Positions 25,562 to 36,082 of a stretch of DNA of 64,000 nt are shown here, in pieces; positions within the stretch are counted from its first letter, which is position 1, and every line of letters starts with the position of its first letter. The translations under genes were made by a program, and so were the position numbers. The stretch spans positions 124,001 to 188,000 of the forward strand of contig NZ_BMQK01000010.1 in NCBI RefSeq assembly GCF_014648075.1, in the 5' to 3' direction. The notes below the pieces were generated by a model. The model did not search any database. It was not told the DNA's origin and worked only from the letters and a program-made list of their open reading frames with translations. The DNA comes from Streptomyces ruber (GTDB lineage Bacteria; Actinomycetota; Actinomycetes; Streptomycetales; Streptomycetaceae).

Positions 25562-27807
25562 AGGGCGACGCCTACACCGTGGTCGGCGCCGGAGCGATCG
25601 GCGGCACCCTGGCCCACGCCCTCGCGGCGGCCGGGCACCCGGTGACCGTCGTCGACACCGACGCGGACCACGTGGCCGCGATCCGGGCCGGCGGGCTGAC
25701 CATCCTGCGCGGCGGGGAACGCGACAGCGTGCGCCTCGACGCGACGACGCCCGACGGCTTCCGGGGGCCGCCGCCGCGCCGCGTACTGCTCAGCGTCAAG
25801 GCGCAGGCGACCGAGGCGGCCATGCGCTGGATCGCGCCCCGTCTCGCCCCGGACGGCTACGTCGTCTCGGTGCAGAACGGCTTCAACGAGGAGCTGATCG
25901 CGCGGCACGTCGGCGCGGACCGGACCGTCGCCGCGTTCGTCAACATCTTCGCCGACGTCGTCGGACCCGGGGTGGTGCGCGACGGCGGCCCCGGGGCGTT
26001 CGTCATCGGCGAACCGGGCGGCGCCCCGGTCTCCGAACGGGTCCGGGATCTCGTCGCCGACCTCCGGGCGTGGGGGCCCGCGCGGGTCTCCGGCAACGTC
26101 GAGGGGTACCTGTGGGCCAAGGCCGCCTTCGGCGCGATGCTCTCCGCGACCGCGCTGGCCGACGCGCCCATGGCCGACCTGATCGACCGGCACCGGGCCG
26201 CCATGTACGCGCTGGCCGCCGAGGTGTACGCCGCGGCCGACGCGGAGGGCGTACGGCTCGAGGCGTTCGACGCCTTCGACGCGCCCGCGTTCCGGCCCGG
26301 CGACCCGGCGGCGCGCGACGCCGCGTGCGACCGGCTGACCGCCTGGCTCCGCACCCAGCCGAAGGACCGCAGCGGCATCTGGCGGGACCTGGCCGTGCGC
26401 CGCCGTCCGGTGGAGGTGACGACGCACTACGCACCGGTCGTCGAGCGGTCGCTGCGGGCGGGTCTCGACACCCCCGTGCTGCGCGCCGTACTGGCCGGCC
26501 TGCGGGAGCTGGAGCGCGACCCGTCGGGCATGTCCGAGGCCCGGCTGGACGCGCTGGACGCCCTGGCCGCCGCGGGCACGGCGCCCGCGGCGGACGGCGG
26601 ACCCGGGGCACTGCCCACCGGCCCCGCGCTCACCGGCGCCCAGGCCGTCGCCGTCCGCGACTGGCTGGCGGACCACCGCGACGCGATGGCCGCCGACCTG
26701 GCCGCCTACACGTCACTGGAGAGCTCCAGCGACGACAAGGCCCGCCTCACCGCCTGCCTCGGCTGGGTGCGCGACTGGCTGGACGCCGCGCTCGGCGCTC
26801 CCGCGAGCGAGGAGGTACGCGAACGGGACTGCGCCGGCGACATCCTGATCCGCCGTTACGCCGGCACCAGCCCGTCGACCGCCGCCCCCGTGCTGCTCGT
26901 CGGCCACTACGACACCGTCTGGTCCACCGGGACGCTGCAGGAGTGGCCGTACCGGCGCGAGGGCGACCGCATCAGCGGCCCGGGGGTCTTCGACATGAAG
27001 GCGGGGCTCGTCCAGGCGGTGTGGGCGTTGCGCGCGCTGACGGCACTGGGACTGCCCGTCCCCGCCTGCACCCTGCTGCTCAACGGCGACGAGGAGACCG
27101 GCAGCCGGGCGTCCAGCGACGACATCGTGGCGGAGGCCCGGACGTCCCGGGCGGCGCTGGTCTTCGAGGCGAGTGCCGACGGCGCGGTGAAGACGACCCG
27201 CAAGGGCGTCGGGCTGTTCTCGCTGACCGTGCGGGGCGAGGAGGCCCACGCGGGTCTCGACCCGGCCCGCGGGGCGAGCGCGGTCAACGAGATGGCCCGG
27301 CAGGTGCTCGCGCTGGAGGCGCTGGCCGCGCCGGCGGCCGGGACGACCGTCAACGTCGGCGTGCTGCGCGGCGGTACCCGCCCCAACGTCACGGCCGGTG
27401 AGGCGGTGGCCCACCTGGACGTCCGGGTCGCGACCGGCGCCGAACGCGACCGGATCGACGCCGCGCTGGCCGCCCTCGCCCCGGTCGACACCCGGACCGT
27501 CCTGAAGCTGGACGGCGGCTGGAACCGCCCGGTCTTCGAACGCACGGAGGGCGTCGGACAGCTCTTCGCCGTCGCCCGCGCCTGTGCCGCGCCGCTCGGT
27601 CTCGACCTGCGGGAGACCGCCGTGGGCGGTGCCAGCGACGGCAACTTCATCCTCGCCGCGGGCACTCCGGTGCTCGACGGACTCGGCGCGGTGGGCGGCG
27701 GCGCGCACGCCCGCGACGAGCACGTGACGCTGAGCGGCATGGTCGAGCGGTCCGCGCTGGCGGCGGGCGTGCTCGCCGCCTTCGCACGTCACCCCGGCGC
27801 TCAGTAG
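25558..27807 (+). CDS. Fusion: ketopantoate-reductase-like (ApbA/PanE) domain plus M20 metallohydrolase
   Basis: 749 aa, an uninterrupted frame from ATG 25558. Residues 1 to about 335 form an ApbA/PanE 2-dehydropantoate-reductase-like unit: dinucleotide motif VVGAGAIGG (8-16), VLLSVKAQ with K81, SVQNGFN, and the C-terminal helical part containing RDLAVRRRPVEVTTH. Residues about 360-749 are an M20 CPG2-like hydrolase: H450-x-D452 (GHYDT), bridging D479 (VFDMK), EE at 512-513 (GDEETGS), H564 (EEAHAGLDPARG) and the C-terminal GGGAHARDEH. PanE-like domains reduce 2-oxo acids; M20 proteins hydrolyse amides or peptides. The junction is a short Ala/Gly linker near 340-360. Last gene of the operon. 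Confidence 0.85.
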   Translation: MKGDAYTVVGAGAIGGTLAHALAAAGHPVTVVDTDADHVAAIRAGGLTILRGGERDSVRLDATTPDGFRGPPPRRVLLSVKAQATEAAMRWIAPRLAPDGYVVSVQNGFNEELIARHVGADRTVAAFVNIFADVVGPGVVRDGGPGAFVIGEPGGAPVSERVRDLVADLRAWGPARVSGNVEGYLWAKAAFGAMLSATALADAPMADLIDRHRAAMYALAAEVYAAADAEGVRLEAFDAFDAPAFRPGDPAARDAACDRLTAWLRTQPKDRSGIWRDLAVRRRPVEVTTHYAPVVERSLRAGLDTPVLRAVLAGLRELERDPSGMSEARLDALDALAAAGTAPAADGGPGALPTGPALTGAQAVAVRDWLADHRDAMAADLAAYTSLESSSDDKARLTACLGWVRDWLDAALGAPASEEVRERDCAGDILIRRYAGTSPSTAAPVLLVGHYDTVWSTGTLQEWPYRREGDRISGPGVFDMKAGLVQAVWALRALTALGLPVPACTLLLNGDEETGSRASSDDIVAEARTSRAALVFEASADGAVKTTRKGVGLFSLTVRGEEAHAGLDPARGASAVNEMARQVLALEALAAPAAGTTVNVGVLRGGTRPNVTAGEAVAHLDVRVATGAERDRIDAALAALAPVDTRTVLKLDGGWNRPVFERTEGVGQLFAVARACAAPLGLDLRETAVGGASDGNFILAAGTPVLDGLGAVGGGAHARDEHVTLSGMVERSALAAGVLAAFARHPGAQ

Positions 27808-28084
27808 CCCCTGTGCGCGCGGCGGCCGGGCGGCCGCGACGCCCCACGGCAGGCGCGGTCCGGCCCGGTGGAGGAGGTCGGTGCGGGACAGGGCCGCGGG
27901 GGCGGGGCCGGTGTGCAGGCCGGAGGCGGCGAAGAGCCGGTCGTCCGGGGCCTGCACGACGAGCCGCACGGTCGCGCGCAGCCGGGTGAGGCCCCTGCGG
28001 TCGTACGCGACCGGCCGGCCCTCGGCCTCCGGGGGGCCGGTGTGCGGGGGCAGTCCGCCGCTGAGCAGGCTGCCGCGCGGAGGC
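27808..28084 (-). pseudogene. Possible remnant of a minus-strand coding region
   Basis: One minus-strand frame here has nearly all third positions G or C and reads protein-like segments such as AYDRRGLTRLRATVRLVVQ and DDRLFAASGLHTG. It has no start of its own, no stop before it runs antisense to the fusion gene, and begins in a frame shifted from the upstream hydrolase gene. I do not recognise the family. It may be the leftover C-terminus of a deleted gene, or noise from biased composition. Confidence 0.25.
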
Positions 28085-29137
28085 TCAGGGGGTCCCGAGG
28101 CCGAGTTCGCGCTCCCCGAGGGGCGCGAAGAAGCGCTCGACGTCCGCGTCGGTGACCTCGGCCAGGGTGGCGGGCGACCAGCGCGGGGCGCGGTCCTTGT
28201 CGACGAGCTGGGCGCGCACGCCCTCCACCAGGTCGGCCGTGGCCAGCGCCGCGCACGAGATCCGGTACTCCTGGTCGAGGACCGCCTCCAGGGTGCCGAG
28301 CCGCCGGGCGCGGCGGAGCGCGGTCAGGGTGACCTTCAGCGCGGTGGGCGACCTGCCGAGCAGGGTCTCGGCGGCCTCCTTCGCGGCCGGGTCGCCGTGG
28401 CTGAGCAGCCGTTGGACGGTCTCCTCGACCGTGCCGGCCGTGTAGCAGGCGTCGATCCACTCCCGCTGCCCGGCCAGTTCTCCGGCGGGCGGCGGCTGCG
28501 CGTGGCGGCGGAGGGCCTCCGGTACGGGCAGGTCGGCGAGGTCGGCGACGAAGCGCGGGAGGGAGGCGCTCGGCAGGTGGTGGTCGGCGAGGCCGCACAG
28601 CAGGGCGTCGGCGGCGCCGATCTGCGCGCCCGTCAGCGCGAGGTGGGTGCCCAGTTCGCCGGGGGCCCGGCCGAGCAGGTGGGTGCCGCCGACGTCGGGG
28701 ACGAAGCCGATGCCGGTCTCGGGCATGGCGATCCGGGACCGCTCGGTGACGACGCGGACGCCGCCGTGCGCGGAGAGGCCGACCCCGCCGCCCATCACGA
28801 TGCCGTCCATCACGGCGACGTACGGCTTGGGGTACCGGGCGATACGGGCATTGAGGCGGTACTCGTCGCGCCAGAACGCGGCGGAGGCGGTGCCGTCGCC
28901 GTCGCGGACGTCGTCGTGGACGGCCCGCATGTCGCCGCCCGCGCACAGCCCGCGCTCGCCCGCGCCGGTGAGGACGACGGTCCCGACGGCCGGGTCCCGC
29001 TCCCAGGCGGTGAGCGCCGCGTCGATACGGCGGACCATCTCGTGGTTCAGGGCGTTGAGGGCCTTCGGGCGGTTGAGGACGATGTGGGCGGCGCGGCCCA
29101 CGGTGTGCAGCAGGACGGGCTCGCCGTTGCCGGTCAT
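28085..29137 (-). CDS. Enoyl-CoA hydratase/isomerase family, 3-hydroxyisobutyryl-CoA hydrolase-like
   Basis: 350 aa, longer than simple crotonases (about 260) and matching 3-hydroxyisobutyryl-CoA hydrolase. It has NRPKALNALNHEM, the oxyanion segment GLCAGGDMRAVHDD, and GGGVGLSAHGGVRVVTERSRIAMPETGIGFVPDVGGT. That enzyme releases 3-hydroxyisobutyrate from its CoA ester in valine degradation. It is divergent from the methylmalonyl-CoA mutase operon by 124 bp, fitting shared use in branched-chain amino acid and propionate metabolism. Confidence 0.85.
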   Translation of the reverse strand: MTGNGEPVLLHTVGRAAHIVLNRPKALNALNHEMVRRIDAALTAWERDPAVGTVVLTGAGERGLCAGGDMRAVHDDVRDGDGTASAAFWRDEYRLNARIARYPKPYVAVMDGIVMGGGVGLSAHGGVRVVTERSRIAMPETGIGFVPDVGGTHLLGRAPGELGTHLALTGAQIGAADALLCGLADHHLPSASLPRFVADLADLPVPEALRRHAQPPPAGELAGQREWIDACYTAGTVEETVQRLLSHGDPAAKEAAETLLGRSPTALKVTLTALRRARRLGTLEAVLDQEYRISCAALATADLVEGVRAQLVDKDRAPRWSPATLAEVTDADVERFFAPLGERELGLGTP

Positions 29138-29261
29138 CCGTACGTCTCCCTGTCTCGGACGATCATTCCGGATGCTGCCGTACCCAGAGGAGTCCGGAAG
29201 AGAACAAGGTCACAGCCCCACCCTCTGCTGCTCTTCGGTTGACCTGCCCTAACATCCGAGC

Positions 29262-31073
29262 ATGACGGTCCCGCCCTCCGACGGACTCTCCCTGGCATCC
29301 GACTTCCCCGACGCGACGCATGAGCAGTGGCAACACCTGGTGGCGGGTGTGCTGCGCAGGTCCGGAAGGGAAGTTGCGGCCCCGGAGTCCGAGCACGCCC
29401 TGTCCACCGCGCTGGAGGACGGGTTGCGCACCCGTCCCCTGTACACCGCGCGGGACGGCGCTCCCGATCCCGGCCTGCCCGGCTTCGCGCCCTTCGTGCG
29501 CGGCGGCCGGGCCGAGGGGAACACAGTCGGCGGCTGGGACGTGCGCCAGCGCCACACGGTCGCGGACGCCGGCGCGGTCCTCGGCGACCTGGAGAACGGC
29601 GTCACCTCCCTGTGGCTGACCGTCGGCGCGTCCACCGGCATCCCCGTCCCGGAACTCGACCGCGCTCTCGAGGGCGTCCACCTCGACCTGGCCCCCGTCG
29701 TCCTGGACGCGGGCGAGGAGACCGAGGCGGCGGCGCGCCGGCTGCTGCGGCTGTACGAGGAGCGGGGCGTCGCCGCGGACGCGGTGCGCGGCAACCTGGG
29801 CGCCGACCCGCTGGGCCACGAGGCCCGCACCGGACGGCCGTACGACTTCGCGCCCGTGGCCGAGCTGGCCGGGCTGTGCGCCGAGCGGTACCCGGGGCTG
29901 CGGGCGCTGACCGTGGACGCCCTGCCGTACCACGAGGCCGGCGGTTCGGCGGCGCAGGAGCTGGGGTGCTCGCTGGCCACGGGGGTGGCCTGTCTGCGTG
30001 AGCTGACGGAGGCCGGGCTGGACGTCGAACGGGCCTGTGCGCAGCTGGAGTTCCGGTACGCGGCCACCGCCGACCAGTTCCTGACGATCGCCAAGCTGCG
30101 CGCGGCGCGCCGGCTGTGGGCCCGGGTCGCCGAGGCCTCGGGGGCGCCGCGGGCGGGCGCGCAGCTCCAGCACGCGGTGACCTCACCGGTGATGATGACG
30201 CGCCGCGACCCGTGGGTGAACATGCTGCGCACCACGGTCGCCACGCTGGCCGCCGGGGTGGGCGGCGCCGACGCCGTGACCGTGCTGCCGTTCGACCACG
30301 CGCTCGGGCTGCCGGACGCGTTCGCGCGCCGTATCGCGCGCAACACCTCCACCGTCCTCATCGAGGAGTCGCACCTGTCCCGGGTGATCGACCCGGCGGG
30401 CGGTTCCTGGTACGTGGAGCGGCTGACCGACGAACTCGCCCACGCCGCCTGGGCTTTCCTCCAGGAGATCGAGCGGGCGGGCGGACAGGCGGCGGCCCTG
30501 CGGTCCGGCGCGGTCCGCGAGCGGCTGGCCGAGACCTGGTCCGCGCGCAGCGCGAAGCTCGCGAGGCGGCGGGAGCCGGTCACCGGGGTCAGCGAGTTCC
30601 CGCACCTGGCCGAGAAGCCGGTGGTCCGCGAGCCCGCGCCCGAACCGCCGTCCGGGGGGCTGCCCCGGGTGCGGCGCGACGAGGCGTTCGAGGCGCTGCG
30701 CGCCCGCTCCGACGCCCACCTCGCCGCGACCGGCGCCCGGCCCCGGGTGTACCTGGCCGCGCTCGGCCCGGCCGCCGCCCACACCGCCCGCCTCGGCTTC
30801 GCCGCCAACCTCTTCCAGGCGGGCGGCGTCGAGCCCGTCACCGAGGGCACGTTCGAGGAGAGCGGCGCGCGGGAGGCGTGCCTGTGCTCCAGTGACACGG
30901 TGTACGAGGAGCAGGCCGAGGCCACCGTCCGGGCCCTGCGGGCGGCGGGCGCGAAGCACGTGTTCCTGGCCGGCCGCCCCGGGCCGTACGCGGATGTCGA
31001 CACCTACGTCTTCGCGGGCTGCGACGCCGTGGGCGTCCTGACCGCCACGCTCGACCGCATGGGAGTGTCCTGA
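29262..31073 (+). CDS. mutA: Methylmalonyl-CoA mutase small subunit
   Basis: 603 aa from ATG 29262. It has the mutase barrel domain (GLRTRPLYTARDG, ALPYHEAGGSAAQELG, RRDPWVNMLRTTVAT) and a degenerate C-terminal domain that lacks the cobalamin DxHxxG motif. That is what distinguishes the non-catalytic small subunit from MutB. It pairs with MutB to interconvert succinyl-CoA and methylmalonyl-CoA. Its stop is immediately followed by the mutB ATG. Chain length is normal for the family. Confidence 0.93.
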   Translation: MTVPPSDGLSLASDFPDATHEQWQHLVAGVLRRSGREVAAPESEHALSTALEDGLRTRPLYTARDGAPDPGLPGFAPFVRGGRAEGNTVGGWDVRQRHTVADAGAVLGDLENGVTSLWLTVGASTGIPVPELDRALEGVHLDLAPVVLDAGEETEAAARRLLRLYEERGVAADAVRGNLGADPLGHEARTGRPYDFAPVAELAGLCAERYPGLRALTVDALPYHEAGGSAAQELGCSLATGVACLRELTEAGLDVERACAQLEFRYAATADQFLTIAKLRAARRLWARVAEASGAPRAGAQLQHAVTSPVMMTRRDPWVNMLRTTVATLAAGVGGADAVTVLPFDHALGLPDAFARRIARNTSTVLIEESHLSRVIDPAGGSWYVERLTDELAHAAWAFLQEIERAGGQAAALRSGAVRERLAETWSARSAKLARRREPVTGVSEFPHLAEKPVVREPAPEPPSGGLPRVRRDEAFEALRARSDAHLAATGARPRVYLAALGPAAAHTARLGFAANLFQAGGVEPVTEGTFEESGAREACLCSSDTVYEEQAEATVRALRAAGAKHVFLAGRPGPYADVDTYVFAGCDAVGVLTATLDRMGVS

Positions 31074-33251
<2,178 letters not shown>

Positions 33252-33255
33252 GCCG

Positions 33256-34251
33256 GTGACGTCCGTGGCCATCGATCTCGACACGTACGTCAAGGGCGTC
33301 CTCGACGGCAGGAGAGCGCTCGTCGCCCGCGCCATCACGCTGGTGGAGTCGACCCGGCCCCAGCACCGGGCGCTGGCGCAGGAGTTGCTGACCGAGCTGC
33401 TGCCGCACAGCGGGAAGGCCCGGCGGATCGGGGTCAGCGGTGTGCCGGGCGTGGGCAAGTCGACGTTCATCGACGCCTTCGGCACGATGCTGACCGGACT
33501 CGGGCACCGGGTGGCCGTCCTCGCCGTCGACCCGTCCTCCAGCCGGACCGGCGGTTCGATCCTCGGCGACAAGACCCGTATGGAGCGCCTCGCCGTCGAC
33601 CCGGCGGCGTTCGTGCGCCCCTCCCCCACCGCCGGCACGCTCGGCGGTGTCACCAAGGCGACCCGTGAGTCGATCGTGGTGATGGAGGCCGCGGGTTACG
33701 ACGTGGTGCTGGTGGAGACGGTGGGTGTCGGCCAGTCCGAGACGGCCGTCGCGAACATGGTCGACTCCTTCCTGCTGCTCTCCCTGGCCCGCACCGGGGA
33801 CCAGTTGCAGGGCATCAAGAAGGGCGTCCTGGAGCTGGCCGACGTGATCGCCGTCAACAAGGCGGACGGCCCGCACGAACGCGACGCCCGCGCCGCCGCC
33901 CGTGAACTGGCGGGCGCGCTGCGGCTGATGCACGGCAAGGACGCCTTCTGGACGCCGCCCGTGCTCAGTTGCAGCGCCCGCGAGTCGACCGGCCTGGACA
34001 CGGTCTGGGAGCGGCTGGAACAGCACCGCACGCTCCTGGACTCCAGCGGGCGCCTCGCCGAGCGGCGCCGCGAGCAGCAGGTCGACTGGACCTGGACCAT
34101 GGTCCGCGACGAACTGCTGGGCCGCCTGCACGCCGACCCGGCGGTACGGTCCCTCACGCCCGGCCTGGAGCGACAGGTCAGGGACGGTGAGCTGACGGCC
34201 ACGCTGGCGGCGGAGCGCATTCTGGACGCCTTCAGGGGGCAGCGGGGCTGA
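33256..34251 (+). CDS. meaB: MeaB/ArgK-type GTPase, methylmalonyl-CoA mutase chaperone
   Basis: 331 aa from GTG 33256; another in-frame GTG at 33265 is possible. P-loop GVSGVPGVGKSTFID, followed by AVDPSSSRTGGSILGDKTRM, the switch-region VLVETVGVGQSE and NKADGP (G4). MeaB gates cofactor loading and protects mutase from inactivation. It is 4 bp after mutB and is the last gene of the operon, followed by a strong hairpin. Confidence 0.95.
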   Translation: MTSVAIDLDTYVKGVLDGRRALVARAITLVESTRPQHRALAQELLTELLPHSGKARRIGVSGVPGVGKSTFIDAFGTMLTGLGHRVAVLAVDPSSSRTGGSILGDKTRMERLAVDPAAFVRPSPTAGTLGGVTKATRESIVVMEAAGYDVVLVETVGVGQSETAVANMVDSFLLLSLARTGDQLQGIKKGVLELADVIAVNKADGPHERDARAAARELAGALRLMHGKDAFWTPPVLSCSARESTGLDTVWERLEQHRTLLDSSGRLAERRREQQVDWTWTMVRDELLGRLHADPAVRSLTPGLERQVRDGELTATLAAERILDAFRGQRG

Positions 34252-34274
34252 TCCCCGGCCGTCACGGCCTTCCC

Positions 34275-34324
34275 ACGGACGCCCGCGTCGTCTCCGGACG
34301 ACGCGGGCGTCCGTCGTCTTTTCA
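34275..34324 (+). terminator. Rho-independent-like terminator of mutA-mutB-meaB
   Basis: A perfect 18-bp stem, ACGGACGCCCGCGTCGTC (34275-34292) with its exact complement at 34297-34314, closes on a TCCG tetraloop and is followed within a few bases by a short T-run (CTTTT). It begins 24 bp after the meaB stop. Confidence 0.85.
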
Positions 34325-34387
34325 CGTCGTCTCTTCACTTCCGTGGAACATACGACTCTTCCCGCAACCAGAATTGCGGGATACCGG

Positions 34388-34760
34388 TTGACCTCGCTGA
34401 TCGAGACCGGGCTGGCGGGCGGCGGCCGCCGGGTCACCGGTACGGAGCTGCCGTCACCGCTCACCCACGGCGCGCCGGCCGGCGGACGCCGGCCGGCGCC
34501 GACGCCTTCGACGCCGAGGCGGAGGCGATCGCCCGGGCCAACGCCACGGACTTCGGCCTGGCCGGCGCGGTGTGGACCGGCGACGTCTCCCGGGCCCACC
34601 ACGTGGCGCGCTCGGTGCAGGCCGGCACCTTTTGGATCAACGCGTACAAGACCATCCACGTCGCGGTGCCCTTCGGCGGCTTCGGCGACTCCGGGCACGG
34701 CCGGTCCTCCGGGCCCGGGGTGCTGGACGAGTGCACGCAGACCCCCGCAGCGCGGAAGCA
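34388..34760 (+). pseudogene. Aldehyde dehydrogenase remnant (C-terminal portion)
   Basis: A plus-strand frame from about 34507 to 34740 reads the C-terminal end of an NAD-dependent aldehyde dehydrogenase: DAEAEAIARANATDFGLAGA, SVQAGTFWINAYKTIH, PFGGFGDSGHGR and LDECTQT. Just upstream in another frame is a short piece, LIETGLAGGGRRVTGTELP, resembling the loop before it. The catalytic cysteine region and everything N-terminal are missing. It is clearly dead and truncated. Confidence 0.75.
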
Positions 34761-34777
34761 GACGCCCACGCCGTTGA

Positions 34778-34903
34778 CGCGCCGGACGGCACGCCGAGAC
34801 CGCCGACCTCCTGCTGGCGGACCGGCGCGAGGAGGCGGCGGAGCGGCTGCGCGAACACCTGCGGACGGTGGGGCACGAGAAGACCGCCGGGCGGTCGTCC
34901 TGA
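34778..34903 (+). pseudogene. GntR-family (FCD) regulator, C-terminal remnant
   Basis: After an in-frame stop at 34775, a short frame ending in TGA at 34901-34903 reads HAETADLLLADRREEAAER and then LREHLRTVGHE. This is the usual last helix pair of FCD-domain GntR regulators, where the metal-binding His and the REHL segment lie. The DNA-binding domain is absent. With the adjacent aldehyde dehydrogenase piece it marks a deleted catabolic locus. Confidence 0.55.
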
Positions 34904-34924
34904 GACGGCCCGCCCGGCGGCTCG

Positions 34925-36082
34925 TCAGGCCGCCACGCCGCGGTTCCAGTTCTCCCTGCCGCCGGGGTGGATCGGGGTGGCCAGGCCCGTCAGCGGGGCC
35001 CCCGTGCCGCCCCGCCGGGCGGCGACGATCTCCGCCGCGATCGACAGGGCGGTCTCCTCGGGCGTACGGGCCCCGAGGTCGAGGCCGATCGGGGACCTGA
35101 GCCGCGCCAGCTCCCGTTCGGTCAGGCCCGCAGCGCGCAGCCGCCGGTCACGGTCCTCGTGGGTGCGGCGGGAGCCCATGGCGCCGACGAAGGCGACGGG
35201 CATCCGCAGGGCCGCCATCAGCAGAGGCACGTCGAACTTGACGTCGTGGGTCAGCACGCAGAGCACCGTGCGCGCGTCCGTCGCGGTGCGCAGCAGGTAG
35301 CGGTGCGGCCAGTCGACCACGATGTCGTCGGCCTCGGGGAAGCGGACCCGCGTGGCGAAGACGGGACGGGCGTCGCACACGGTCACGTGGTAACCGAGGA
35401 ACTTGCCCGCGCGCACGAGCGCCGTCGCGAAGTCGATCGCCCCGAATACGATCATGCGGGGCGGTGGCACGTTCGACTCGACCAGCAGCGTGAGACCGCC
35501 GGGGCAGTGCGAACCGTCCTCCGACAGGTCCACCGTGCCGGTGCGGCCGGCCTCCAGCAGGGCCCGGGCCTCGGCCACCGCCGTCCGGTCCAGTTCCTCG
35601 TGGCCGCCGAGACCGTCCCCGCTCCCGCCCTCGTACGACCCGTCGGGGCGGACGAGCAGTCCCCTGCCCAGCAGTTCCGCCGGGCCGCGCACCACCCGGG
35701 CCACGGCCACCGCCTCGCCCCGGGCGGCGGAGGCCAGCGCGGCGGCCCACACCGGCCGTCCGGGGGCGTCCACGGCAACCGGAGTGACCATGACGTCGAT
35801 GACGCCACCGCAGGTCAGACCCACCGCGAAGGCGTCCTCGTCGCTGTAGCCGAACCGTTCGACGACCGTCTCGCCGTCGCTGAGGGCCTGCACGCAGAGG
35901 TCGTACACCGCTCCCTCGACACAGCCGCCGGAGACCGAGCCGATGGCCGTGCCCTCGCTGTCGACGGCGAGGGCGGCGCCGGGGTCGCGCGGCGCGCTGC
36001 CCCCGACGGCGACGACGGTGGCGACGGCGAACGCGCGGCCCTCCTCCGCCCAGCGGTGCAGCTCCTCGGCGAGGTCAAGCAT
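34925..36082 (-). CDS. XdhC/PaoD-family molybdenum cofactor insertion protein
   Basis: 385 aa. The N-terminal CoxI segment GGSAPRDPGAALAVDSEGTA followed by GSVSGGCVEGAVYD, and the C-terminal Rossmann domain ending FVGAMGSRRTHEDR with GLDLGARTPEETALSIAAEI, define the family. Such proteins bind sulfurated molybdopterin and load it into the large subunit; they are not part of the mature enzyme. It is the last gene of the aldehyde oxidoreductase operon, overlapping the large-subunit gene by 8 bases. Confidence 0.92.
   Translation of the reverse strand: MLDLAEELHRWAEEGRAFAVATVVAVGGSAPRDPGAALAVDSEGTAIGSVSGGCVEGAVYDLCVQALSDGETVVERFGYSDEDAFAVGLTCGGVIDVMVTPVAVDAPGRPVWAAALASAARGEAVAVARVVRGPAELLGRGLLVRPDGSYEGGSGDGLGGHEELDRTAVAEARALLEAGRTGTVDLSEDGSHCPGGLTLLVESNVPPPRMIVFGAIDFATALVRAGKFLGYHVTVCDARPVFATRVRFPEADDIVVDWPHRYLLRTATDARTVLCVLTHDVKFDVPLLMAALRMPVAFVGAMGSRRTHEDRDRRLRAAGLTERELARLRSPIGLDLGARTPEETALSIAAEIVAARRGGTGAPLTGLATPIHPGGRENWNRGVAA

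Noticed and set aside
29239..29261. TTGACC as the -35 box of a mutA promoter
   Set aside because: It is only 23 bases from the mutA ATG, leaving no room for a -10 box and transcription start upstream of the gene.
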